NCBI RefSeq assembly: GCF_014205795.1
Contig: NZ_JACHCN010000013.1
Span: 62,001 to 126,000 of the forward strand
DNA: 64,000 nt
Reading direction: 5' to 3'
DNA from: Rhodanobacter sp. MP7CTX1
GTDB taxonomy: Bacteria; Pseudomonadota; Gammaproteobacteria; Xanthomonadales; Rhodanobacteraceae
This document shows positions 53,288 to 64,000 of the stretch, piece by piece. The stretch's first letter is position 1. Every line of letters starts with the position of its first letter. Made by a program: the position numbers and the translations under genes. The notes beneath the pieces are model-generated. The model made no database searches, was not told the DNA's origin, and saw only the letters and a program-made list of their open reading frames with translations.

Positions 53288-54217
53288 TCAAGTTGTGTGG
53301 GCCCTACCCGCCTCATAGGTTTTCAAATGCGCGTAAACCACTGCCAGCAGCGAGCAGTCATCGCGCAGTTGGCTGGCCCGAGCCAGCATGTCTCCGATCA
53401 CGTGGTCCGCTTCAATCGCATAGCCATGCTGCAGGTCGCGCATCATTGACGCCGTGAGGCTCGAGCCGGTCTCGGTCAGCACGCTGCGCGCACGTTGCAG
53501 AGTCGCCTCGGCCAGCGCGTGACCGGATCGCTCCGCTACCGCCCTGCACTCCTCCAGCAGACGCAGTGTCACGGCCGTACCGCCGGGTGCGGCAACGATA
53601 TCGCCGATCGGCGCGCGCATCAGGCAGGTGATGCCGGCCAGCGACGCCAGAAAAACCCATTTGTCCCACATGTCCTGCAGGATCGTGTCGCTGGGGCGCG
53701 CATCAAAACCGGCATCTTTCAGGCACTGAGTGATCCTGTGCATGCGCTCGGACGACGCGCCGTCGCGTTCGCCAAACGTGAGGCTGTGCGCCTGATTGAG
53801 ATGCTGCACGACGCCTTGGGCATCCAACGTGGCGGCGATCACGCACTGCCCCCCGAGCACGTGATCCGCGCCGAATCGGGCATCCAGAAGGTCCAGATGT
53901 CGCATGCCATTGAGCAGCGGCAGGATCGTGGTTTGCAGGCCGACGGCTGGTGCGATATCGGCCATGACCTGTTCAAGACTGTAGGCCTTGCAGCTGAGCA
54001 ACACGAGGTCGTACGGCTCGTGCAGGTCACTCGCCAGCACGGTTGGCGGCGCCGGCAAGGTCACGTCACCTGTCGAACTGCGTATCGCCAGACCCGTGCG
54101 TGCCAAAGCGGCCGCGCGCCCCTCCCGCAGCAGAAACGTCACATCGCGTCCGTGCTCCAGCAAACGTCCGCCGAAATACCCGCCAACCGCGCCCGCACCG
54201 ACCACCAGAATACGCAT
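53288..54217 (-). CDS. 2-dehydropantoate 2-reductase family protein (PanE-like)
   Basis: A 309-residue NADP-dependent reductase. The nucleotide loop is GAGAVGGYFGG (7-17); K77 (LLSCKAYS) and K186 (MWDKWVFLASLAGITCLMRAPIGDI) match conserved ApbA/PanE positions. It may reduce ketopantoate in pantothenate synthesis, but several paralogues of this family act on other 2-keto acids, so the substrate is unproven. The acyltransferase gene lies 3 bases upstream on the same strand. Confidence 0.87.
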   Translation of the reverse strand: MRILVVGAGAVGGYFGGRLLEHGRDVTFLLREGRAAALARTGLAIRSSTGDVTLPAPPTVLASDLHEPYDLVLLSCKAYSLEQVMADIAPAVGLQTTILPLLNGMRHLDLLDARFGADHVLGGQCVIAATLDAQGVVQHLNQAHSLTFGERDGASSERMHRITQCLKDAGFDARPSDTILQDMWDKWVFLASLAGITCLMRAPIGDIVAAPGGTAVTLRLLEECRAVAERSGHALAEATLQRARSVLTETGSSLTASMMRDLQHGYAIEADHVIGDMLARASQLRDDCSLLAVVYAHLKTYEAGRAHTT

Positions 54218-54220
54218 GAC

Positions 54221-55135
54221 TCAATCTCCTGCCGTTGCGCTGCCTGGCGACCCGAGCATGCGCGTGATCCGCGCATCCTTGTCAGCCCACAACGCGTTCA
54301 CCCAAGTCTGAAAGCGCTCGCGAAACGCGGCGTCGCCTTCGTAATCACCACGCAGCTGATCGTTGATCGGCAGCTCGCGCACGTGCACGCGGATATCGCG
54401 GATACGCCCAGCGATCAGATCCATCATCGTGTGGGGGCCGTTGGGATAGACAATGCTGACGTCCAGGATGGCATGCAGCGCATCGCCCATGGCATTCAGC
54501 ACAAACGCCACGCCACCAGCCTTGGGCCGCAATAAATGGCGATACGGCGATGACTGCGAATCGTGCTTGACCGGCGTGAAGCGTGTGCCTTCGACGAAGT
54601 TCATCACCGAGACCGGCATGTGGCGAAATTTTTCGCAGGCGCGACGGGTCGCCTCCATGTCCTTGCCCTGCAATTCCGGATGGGCGGCCAGGGTTTCCTT
54701 CGAATAGCGCTTCATGAAGGGAAAATCCAGCGCCCACCATGCTGGCCCCAGCAGCGGCACCCAGATCAGCTGGCTCTTGAGGAAGAAGCGCAAGAAAGGA
54801 ATCCGCCGATTGAAGATCTTCTGCAGCACGGGAATATCCACCCAGCTCTGGTGATTGCACAGCACCAGATAATTGCCGTCGGTGTGCAGATCAGAAAGGC
54901 CATCCAGCTGCCAGCGCGTGCGGGTAAACCACTCGAACATCAGGCTGTTGAATGCGATCCAGCTTTCCGCAATAAGAATCAGCGCATGCGAACATGCCAG
55001 CCGGATCGCACGGATCGGCACCACCACTTTGACCAACGTGAGCGCAAACAACGGCAACACATGCAGCACGAGATTGATCGCGAGCAACAACATCACAAAC
55101 GGTAGGCGGATCAGGCCAGGGAGCGTGGCAAACAT
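54221..55135 (-). CDS. PlsC-family acyltransferase (YihG-like)
   Basis: A 304-residue membrane-bound acyltransferase. Membrane helices near 10-60 precede the catalytic NHQSWVD (H95, D100) and the glycerol-phosphate motif VEGTRFT (182-185). The KRYSKETL and KAGGVAF motifs match YihG, a lysophosphatidate acyltransferase variant of E. coli. It would acylate lysophospholipid. It ends 3 bases before the reductase gene, so both are likely co-transcribed. Confidence 0.9.
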   Translation of the reverse strand: MFATLPGLIRLPFVMLLLAINLVLHVLPLFALTLVKVVVPIRAIRLACSHALILIAESWIAFNSLMFEWFTRTRWQLDGLSDLHTDGNYLVLCNHQSWVDIPVLQKIFNRRIPFLRFFLKSQLIWVPLLGPAWWALDFPFMKRYSKETLAAHPELQGKDMEATRRACEKFRHMPVSVMNFVEGTRFTPVKHDSQSSPYRHLLRPKAGGVAFVLNAMGDALHAILDVSIVYPNGPHTMMDLIAGRIRDIRVHVRELPINDQLRGDYEGDAAFRERFQTWVNALWADKDARITRMLGSPGSATAGD

Positions 55136-55236
55136 GGGAGTCTGTCGTGTGGGTGGTTTATGCAGAGTAACGCCCCACCGGCAACAGCGGAAACCTGCCT
55201 GTTTCCGCCGCCCATGGGATGCGAAGTGATCCAGCC

Positions 55237-56481
55237 TTACATCAGCAACTTGCGTACCTTGAGCAGGGCCACGATGAAGGCGTCGACTTCCTCACGCGTG
55301 TTGTAGAACGCCAACGAGGCGCGCAGCGTGGCAGGCACTTCGTAGAACTGCATCAGCGGATGTGCACAATGGTGGCCGGAGCGCACGGCAATGCCTTGCA
55401 GATCGAGCAAGGTAGCCATGTCTGTAGCCTGGGCGCCGTCGAGCAGGAACGAGATTACCGGCTCCTTCTCCTTTGCCTCGCCGAAGATCCGCACACCGGG
55501 AATCTCGCGCAGCCGTTCGGTGGCGTAACCGAGCAACTGCTGCTCCCACGCGTGGATCGCCTCGAAGCCCACCGACTGGTAATAATCGATCGCTGCACCC
55601 AAGCCCACGAAGCCGGCGATATTTGGCGTGCCCGCCTCGAACTTGTGCGGTGGCGCGGCGAACGTCGTACCGCTGAAGCGAACTTCACGAATCATCTCGC
55701 CACCACCGAAGAACGGCGGCATCGCCTCAAGGTGTTCGCGCCTGGCCCACAACGCGCCGGTGCCAGTAGGCGCCAGCATCTTGTGCCCGGTGAACGCGTA
55801 GAAATCACAGCCCAGCGCCTGGACGTCGACCGGCCGATGCGGCACCGCCTGCGAACCATCGACCAGCAACGGGATGCCCCGCTTTTTGCATTCGCGCGCG
55901 ATCTCGCGCACCGGGTTCACCGTGCCCAGCACGTTGGAAACATGGGTGACGCAGGCCAGCTTTACTTCCGGCGTCAGCATGGCGACGAACTCCTCAACGA
56001 TCAACTCGCCGCGCTGGTTGATCGGTGCAGCCTTGACCGTGGCGCCGCTGCGCGCGGCGACCAGCTGCCACGGCACGATGTTCGCGTGGTGCTCCATCAC
56101 CGTAGTGAGTATCGCGTCGCCAGGCTTCAACCGCGGCAACGCATAACTGTACGCGACCAGGTTGATCGATTGGGTCGTGCCCGAGGTGAGGATCAATTCG
56201 TTGCGCGACGACGCATTGATGAAACGCGAAAGTTTGTCTCGCGCGCCCTCATACGCCGCAGTAGCTTCCTCGCCAAGCTGATGCACCGCGCGCGACACAT
56301 TCGCGTTGTGTTCCCGGTAGTGCGCATTCATCGCTTCGATGACCGACACCGGCTTCTGGCTGGTATTCGCGTTGTCGAAATACACCAGCGGTTTGCCATG
56401 CACCGTGCGCGACAGCAACGGGAAATCCTCGCGAATGCGCTGGATGTCGAAGACCGTTGCGGGGATGGCTGTGGCGTTCAT
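55237..56481 (-). CDS. sufS: Cysteine desulfurase SufS
   Basis: A 414-residue PLP enzyme that removes sulfur from cysteine for iron-sulfur cluster assembly. PLP lysine K234 (FTGHKMLAPTG), catalytic cysteine C372 (RSGHHCAHPLM), N-terminus VYFDNANTSQKP. ATG 56481 with AGGAG eight bases upstream is preferred; the frame's extension into the upstream repeat is not credible. Last gene of the suf operon. No sufE or sufU follows, so the sulfur acceptor lies elsewhere. Confidence 0.96.
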   Translation of the reverse strand: MNATAIPATVFDIQRIREDFPLLSRTVHGKPLVYFDNANTSQKPVSVIEAMNAHYREHNANVSRAVHQLGEEATAAYEGARDKLSRFINASSRNELILTSGTTQSINLVAYSYALPRLKPGDAILTTVMEHHANIVPWQLVAARSGATVKAAPINQRGELIVEEFVAMLTPEVKLACVTHVSNVLGTVNPVREIARECKKRGIPLLVDGSQAVPHRPVDVQALGCDFYAFTGHKMLAPTGTGALWARREHLEAMPPFFGGGEMIREVRFSGTTFAAPPHKFEAGTPNIAGFVGLGAAIDYYQSVGFEAIHAWEQQLLGYATERLREIPGVRIFGEAKEKEPVISFLLDGAQATDMATLLDLQGIAVRSGHHCAHPLMQFYEVPATLRASLAFYNTREEVDAFIVALLKVRKLLM

Positions 56482-56500
56482 TAATGGGACTCCTGGTTTG

Positions 56501-56600
56501 CTCCCTCCCCTGCTCGCAGAGAAGGTTTGGGGTGGGGTAGCCCTTCCAGCAAGAGCCATACCCCTTCCAACCAACCTCCCTCTGCAAGCAGGGGGAGGAG
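56501..56600. repeat. Imperfect palindromic repeat between sufD and sufS
   Basis: The left part (CTCCCTCCCCTGCTCGCAGA) and the right part (TCTGCAAGCAGGGGGAGGAG) are imperfect inverted copies flanking about 60 bases that include GGTTTGG/CCAACC complementarity. It fills most of the sufD-sufS gap and looks like a mobile or REP-like element different from families A and B. Confidence 0.75.
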
Positions 56601-56606
56601 AAAAGA

Positions 56607-57911
56607 TCACATGGGCAAATGCGCGATCAACAAAGTGGATAGATGTTCGCGCAACGTTTCGTCCGGTAGATCATCCAGCACCGCTCGGCAGAACGCCGTG
56701 GTCAAAAGTGCACGCGCCTCGGCTTGCGGAATGCCACGCGAGCGCAGATAAAACAGCGAGCGCTCGTCCAGTTGGCCGACCGTGGCGCCATGCGCAGCCT
56801 TCACCTCGTCGGCGTAGATCTCCAGTTCCGGCTTGGTGTCGATCTCGGCGCTGGGCGACAGCAGCAGATTCTTGTTGCTGAGGCTGGCATCACTGCCGTC
56901 AGCCCCGGGCGCTACGACGATGGCCCCTCGGAACACGCCGCGGGCGCGGTCATTGGCAACACCACGCCAGTTCGACGAAGACGTGGTGTTCAGCGCCTGA
57001 TGGCGGATCGCCAATTGCGTATCGATATGCTGGCGACCGTGCGGCATGAAAACACCGCGCGTATCCAGCTGCGCACCATCACCCAGCAGTTCGGCCTGCA
57101 AGTCGTGACGTACCAGCGCACCACCGAGCTCCAGGACATGTAGCGTGGCGCGCGCGCGCGCGTGCAGGCGCAGGCTGCTGCGACGAACCAGGCTCGCGCC
57201 GATGGCGGCGTTCTGCAGCAGCGTATGATGCAGGCGCGCACCCTGATGCAATTCGATATCGCTGACCAACGTTGCCAGATGAGCCTGCTCGCCGCTAGCC
57301 ACATGCTGCTCGATCAGGGTGAGCTCGGCACCCTCGGCCAGCTCGATCACGTTGCGCGCATGCCAGGCGAGCGCCGCTTCGGCCGCCGCGCCGACGAACA
57401 CCAGTTGCACCGGCGCCGTGATCTTCGCATTGGCGGCGACGCGCAGTACCACACCATCGTGGGCATTGGCCGCATTGATCCGCGCAAACGCATCGCCGGT
57501 CTCGCGGTAATGTCTCGACAAGGCGAAGCGCAGCGGCTCCGTGTCGCCATGCAACGCCTGCGACAGCGGTTGCAGAGTAAGGCCGGCGGGCAAGCTGTCG
57601 AGCATTGATAGATCGGCGCGAAACACACCGTTGACGAAAACCAGCCTGGGCCCGTCGACGCCGGGCAAAATGAGTGAGGCCGCGTCCACGACGCGCGTTT
57701 GCGCCTGGTCATCGCCATTGGCAAAGCTGCGCTGGCCGAGCGCACGCAGTGCGGTGTACTTCCATGCTTCCACGCGTGTGTCGGGCAGACCAGCGCTGGC
57801 AAATGCTTCGCGATTTTCAAGCCGGGCCGTATCCAGCCACGCAATACCGCTGCCCGGCAGTGGCGCATCCAGCAGTGACTCAACCAACGGCAGCGGTGCC
57901 GACTGGCTCAT
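56607..57911 (-). CDS. sufD: Fe-S cluster scaffold subunit SufD
   Basis: A 434-residue SufBCD-complex subunit. The N-terminal helical part has RVEAWKYTALRAL, the family start; the beta-helix core is followed by GVFMPHGRQHIDTQ and the C-terminal LDERSLFYLRSRGIPQAEAR, homologous to SufB. It should bind SufC and SufB as a scaffold and iron-acquisition part. Its ATG overlaps the sufC stop by 4 bases. Confidence 0.95.
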   Translation of the reverse strand: MSQSAPLPLVESLLDAPLPGSGIAWLDTARLENREAFASAGLPDTRVEAWKYTALRALGQRSFANGDDQAQTRVVDAASLILPGVDGPRLVFVNGVFRADLSMLDSLPAGLTLQPLSQALHGDTEPLRFALSRHYRETGDAFARINAANAHDGVVLRVAANAKITAPVQLVFVGAAAEAALAWHARNVIELAEGAELTLIEQHVASGEQAHLATLVSDIELHQGARLHHTLLQNAAIGASLVRRSSLRLHARARATLHVLELGGALVRHDLQAELLGDGAQLDTRGVFMPHGRQHIDTQLAIRHQALNTTSSSNWRGVANDRARGVFRGAIVVAPGADGSDASLSNKNLLLSPSAEIDTKPELEIYADEVKAAHGATVGQLDERSLFYLRSRGIPQAEARALLTTAFCRAVLDDLPDETLREHLSTLLIAHLPM

Positions 57912-58660
57912 GCCGGGGCTCCCTCGCCGATGCCGACGTAACCGTGTTCTTCCAGTTTCAGCGCCAGCGACTTGTCGCCGCTTTCGACAATGCGACCATC
58001 GGCCAGCACATGCACGAAGTCCGGCACGACGTAGTCGAGCAGACGTTGGTAATGGGTGATCATCAGAAATGCGCGTTCCGGCGAACGCAATGCATTGACA
58101 CCCTGCGCAACCTGCTTCAGGGCGTCGATATCCAGCCCCGAATCAGTCTCGTCAAGGATCGCCAGCTGCGGCTCGAGCACGGCCATCTGGAAAATCTCAT
58201 TGCGCTTCTTCTCACCACCGGAAAAGCCTTCGTTGACGGCGCGGTGCAGCAGCTCGTCGGAGATCTGCATCACCTTCAGCTTCTCGCGTACGAGCTTGAG
58301 GAAATGCATCGAGTCGAGCTCCTTCTCGCCGCGCGCCTTGCGTTGCGCATTAAAGGCCGCACGCAGGAAATAGGTGTTGTTGACGCCGGGTATTTCCACC
58401 GGGTACTGGAACGCGAGAAACACGCCGGCTGCGGCACGCGCTTCGGGTTCGAGCGCCAGCAGGTCGATGCCGTTATAGGTCACCGAGCCCGCGGTCACTT
58501 CATAACCTTCGCGACCTGACAGCACGTTGCCCAGCGTCGACTTGCCGGCGCCGTTCGGTCCCATGATCGCGTGTACCTCACCCGCATTCACGGTAAGGCT
58601 GAGCCCCTTGAGGATTTCCCTGCCCTCGACACGCGCGTGCAGGTTTTCGATTTTCAGCAT
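57908..58660 (-). CDS. sufC: Fe-S assembly ATPase SufC
   Basis: A 250-residue ABC-type ATPase: Walker A GPNGAGKST (34-42), signature FSGGEKKRNEI, Walker B LAILDETDSGLD. It powers the conformational changes of SufBC2D. It overlaps sufD by 4 bases, but a 90-base gap containing a repeat separates it from sufB. Confidence 0.97.
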   Translation of the reverse strand: MLKIENLHARVEGREILKGLSLTVNAGEVHAIMGPNGAGKSTLGNVLSGREGYEVTAGSVTYNGIDLLALEPEARAAAGVFLAFQYPVEIPGVNNTYFLRAAFNAQRKARGEKELDSMHFLKLVREKLKVMQISDELLHRAVNEGFSGGEKKRNEIFQMAVLEPQLAILDETDSGLDIDALKQVAQGVNALRSPERAFLMITHYQRLLDYVVPDFVHVLADGRIVESGDKSLALKLEEHGYVGIGEGAPA

Positions 58661-58679
58661 GGTTTCAACTCAACACAAT

Positions 58680-58746
58680 CTGTAGGAGCGCACCTTGTGC
58701 GCGATGGGGTTTGCCGCCAGATGAATCGCGCACAGGGTGCGCTCCA
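58680..58746. repeat. REP family B element between sufB and sufC
   Basis: Arms at 58681-58705 and 58725-58746 are near-perfect inverted copies (GTAGGAGCGCACCTTGTGCG and its complement, one mismatch), like the element at 3736-3810. It lies within the suf operon and ends 4 bases from the sufB stop. Confidence 0.9.
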
Positions 58747-58749
58747 CCA

Positions 58750-60228
58750 TCAGCCGACGGCGCCTTCCAGCGAAACCTCAAGCAGCTTCTTAGCCTCTAC
58801 CGCGAACTCCATCGGCAGCTCTCGGAACACCTGCTTGCAGAAGCCGTCGACGATCATCGACACGGCATCTTCGGTGCTGATGCCACGCGAGCGGCAGTAG
58901 AACATCTGGTCGTCGGAGATCTTCGAGGTGGTCGCTTCGTGCTCGACGATCGCGGTCGGATTTTTCACCTCCATGTACGGGAACGTGTGCGCGCCGCACT
59001 TTTTTCCGATCAACAAACTGTCGCACTGGGTGTAGTTGCGCGCGCCTTCGGCACCTTTCTCCATCTTGACCAGACCACGGTAGGTATTGGAACTGAGCCC
59101 GGCACTGATGCCCTTGGATACGATCTTCGACTTGGTGTACTTGCCGAGATGGATCATCTTGGTGCCGGTGTCGGCTTGCTGGTGATGATGGGTAAGCGCG
59201 ACCGAATAGAACTCGCCGACCGAACGATCGCCGCGCAGCACCACGCTGGGATATTTCCAGGTGACCGCCGAGCCGGTTTCGACCTGGGTCCAGGAAATCT
59301 TCGAGTCGTCGCCGCGGCAATCGCCACGCTTGGTGACGAAGTTGTAGATGCCACCAACACCGTTCTCGTCGCCGGGATACCAATTTTGCACAGTGGAATA
59401 TTTGATCTGCGCGCGCTCCAGCGCGACCAGCTCGACCACGGCCGCATGCAGCTGGTTTTCGTCGCGTTTCGGTGCCGTGCAGCCTTCCAGATAGGAAACG
59501 TGACTGCCCTCTTCGGCAACGATCAGTGTGCGCTCGAACTGACCGGTGTTCTGCGCGTTGATGCGGAAATAGGTGGACAGTTCCATCGGGCAGCGCACCC
59601 CTTTCGGGATGAACACGAAGCTGCCGTCGGAGAACACAGCCGAGTTCAGCGCAGCGAAGAAATTGTCGCCCGTCGGCACCACGCTGCCCAGGTATTTCTG
59701 CACCAGCTCGGGGTATTCGCGGATCGCCTCGCTCATCGAGCAGAACAGTACGCCGGCGGCGGCCAGCTCCTTGCGAAACGTCGTACCGACCGAGACCGAA
59801 TCGAACACTGCATCCACTGCCACGCCGGCCAGGCGGGCGCGTTCGTGCAGCGGTACGCCCAGCTTCTCGTAAGTGGCCAGCAAGGCCGGATCGACTTCAT
59901 CCAACGACTTCAGACCGGCCTTGGGCGCGGCGTAGTAACTGATCGCCTGATAGTCGATCGGATCGATCTTCAGCTTGGCCCAGTCCGGCGTCGGCATGGT
60001 GAGCCAATGGCGATAGGCGTCCAGTCGCCACTCGGTCATCCACTCCGGCTCCTGCTTGATCGCGGACAGCTGGCGAATGGTGTCTTCGCTCAGGCCGGGT
60101 GGCAGGCTGGTCATCTCGATGTCGGTCACGAAGCCGGCCGCATAACCGCGGCCAAGCGCCTCGGCAACCTCGGCGTTGTCGCGCAGTGCGGTAGCGGTGC
60201 TGCTTTCGCGGGTCATGGTGTCATTCAT
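58750..60228 (-). CDS. sufB: Fe-S cluster scaffold subunit SufB
   Basis: A 492-residue scaffold subunit. It has the SufB hallmarks [17 protein letters not shown] near the start, [19 protein letters not shown] (with a conserved Cys) and the C-terminal [19 protein letters not shown]. Its beta-helix holds the nascent cluster with SufC and SufD. Its ATG overlaps the sufR stop by 4 bases. Confidence 0.97.
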   Translation of the reverse strand: MNDTMTRESSTATALRDNAEVAEALGRGYAAGFVTDIEMTSLPPGLSEDTIRQLSAIKQEPEWMTEWRLDAYRHWLTMPTPDWAKLKIDPIDYQAISYYAAPKAGLKSLDEVDPALLATYEKLGVPLHERARLAGVAVDAVFDSVSVGTTFRKELAAAGVLFCSMSEAIREYPELVQKYLGSVVPTGDNFFAALNSAVFSDGSFVFIPKGVRCPMELSTYFRINAQNTGQFERTLIVAEEGSHVSYLEGCTAPKRDENQLHAAVVELVALERAQIKYSTVQNWYPGDENGVGGIYNFVTKRGDCRGDDSKISWTQVETGSAVTWKYPSVVLRGDRSVGEFYSVALTHHHQQADTGTKMIHLGKYTKSKIVSKGISAGLSSNTYRGLVKMEKGAEGARNYTQCDSLLIGKKCGAHTFPYMEVKNPTAIVEHEATTSKISDDQMFYCRSRGISTEDAVSMIVDGFCKQVFRELPMEFAVEAKKLLEVSLEGAVG

Positions 60229-60710
60229 TCGGTGGTGGCCTCGCCGCCCTTGAGTGTCACGGCGATGGGTTTGATCGGTGCCGGCCTGACTGTTGCTGGC
60301 CGTGACGGCGGCGGCTTGAGCATGTCAGCGAGGCTCACGGCACGCAGTGTGTGGTCGAGCACACTGTTGATCTGCTGCCAGCTACCACGCACGCCGCATT
60401 GCGATTCGCGATCGCATTGACCTTCGGCCACGCTGCATTCGGTCATGCTGATCGGTCCTTCCAGCGCCTCGACGATTTCCGCGAGCGAAATGTCGGTCGC
60501 TGGCCGGGCCAGTCGGTAGCCGCCATTGACGCCACGGAACGACTCGACCAGCGCAGCATGACCAAGCGCCTTCAGCAGCTTGCTCACGGTAGGCAATTCC
60601 AACCGCGTCTCGTCGGCGATCTGCACCGTGCTGAGCACGTTGTCCGGGTGCGCGGCGATGCAAGTCATCACCACGGTCGCGTAATCGGTAAGTCGGCTGA
60701 CTCGGAGCAT
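60225..60710 (-). CDS. sufR: Rrf2-family SUF regulator (SufR/IscR-like)
   Basis: A 161-residue winged-helix regulator starting [19 protein letters not shown], with recognition part [13 protein letters not shown]. Three cysteines, [15 protein letters not shown], are spaced C-x6-C-x5-C, close to the cluster-binding set of IscR. This matches the Xanthomonas-type SUF regulator family. It likely senses cluster supply and represses its own operon. ATG 60710 was chosen by domain start; the long upstream frame is not coding. Confidence 0.93.
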   Translation of the reverse strand: MLRVSRLTDYATVVMTCIAAHPDNVLSTVQIADETRLELPTVSKLLKALGHAALVESFRGVNGGYRLARPATDISLAEIVEALEGPISMTECSVAEGQCDRESQCGVRGSWQQINSVLDHTLRAVSLADMLKPPPSRPATVRPAPIKPIAVTLKGGEATTE

Positions 60711-60749
60711 GGGGACGCTCAGGCCTGAGGAACTTGAATCGGGACTAAA

Positions 60750-62623
<1,874 letters not shown>

Positions 62624-62699
62624 GTGGAGGGCCGTTGCCATTCAGCAGAAGGCGTCTGCGGTCAGATAAGCTGCGCATGTTTTGTCAGCGACCGACTTC

Positions 62700-64000
<1,301 letters not shown>

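Noticed and set aside
58711..60420. 569-codon plus-strand frame
   Set aside because: Antisense to sufB and part of sufR, which are unambiguous.

Overview
The window is high-GC bacterial chromosome, apparently from a gammaproteobacterium of the Xanthomonadales/Lysobacterales and most likely Rhodanobacteraceae (Rhodanobacter/Dyella-like). That placement is inferred from gene content and protein style: a Xanthomonas-type SUF regulator followed by sufBCDS, an amgK-murU pair, a minor-pilin operon of the pilE-fimT-pilV-pilW-pilX-pilY1 type, two M13 peptidases, and many GTGGGAGCGACTTCAGTCGC-type palindromic repeats. It reads as ordinary core chromosome. I see no rRNA, tRNA, CRISPR array, transposase, integrase or phage genes.

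Layout. 0.2-8 kb: a thioredoxin-TPR co-chaperone, a DUF4442 protein, an ECF sigma factor with a coupled membrane protein (minus strand), a DUF502 membrane protein, a secreted M14 peptidase and a lipoprotein M13 peptidase. 8-11.3 kb: an iron module (Fur-box-like site, TonB-dependent siderophore receptor, PiuC-type dioxygenase). 11.4-20.4 kb: an AlgZ/FimS-like histidine kinase divergent from a six-gene type IV pilus minor-pilin operon ending in pilY1. 20.5-29.4 kb: rapA, rhomboid protease, NlpC/P60 hydrolase, a YggS/M20 pair, ComEA-like, SET-domain and GNAT proteins. 29.5-36.2 kb: a two-component system directly upstream of a tripartite export system (TolC-like lipoprotein, ABC permease, ABC ATPase, HlyD-like adaptor).

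36.3-45.2 kb is the least explained part: an alpha/beta hydrolase, two small SMR/EamA-type membrane proteins, a DegT-family aminotransferase, an arginase-fold protein, a GNAT/FemAB-like acyltransferase, a dedicated acyl carrier protein with a NodE/FabF-like ketosynthase, a class III aminotransferase and an MtnX-like phosphatase. I read it as a candidate acyl-ACP-dependent lipid or small-molecule pathway, with no product assigned.

45.3-55.1 kb: Rieske protein, GNAT, a second M13 peptidase, a YadGH-like ABC exporter, an AraC regulator, a retropepsin-PDZ protein, a PanE-like reductase and a PlsC-family acyltransferase. 55.2-60.7 kb: the suf operon (sufR-B-C-D-S, minus strand), interrupted by two palindromic repeat elements. 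60.9-64 kb: glnK-amtB, then amgK-murU of cell-wall recycling (murU is cut by the window end).

Main points for a second look: the 36-45 kb cluster and its arginase-fold member; a near-identical 19-base element upstream of both M13 peptidase genes; the orphan AlgZ-like kinase next to the pilin operon; repeat elements placed inside the suf operon; and a PilY1 that seems to have lost its metal-binding VWA site. All calls come from reading the sequence; no database search was run.
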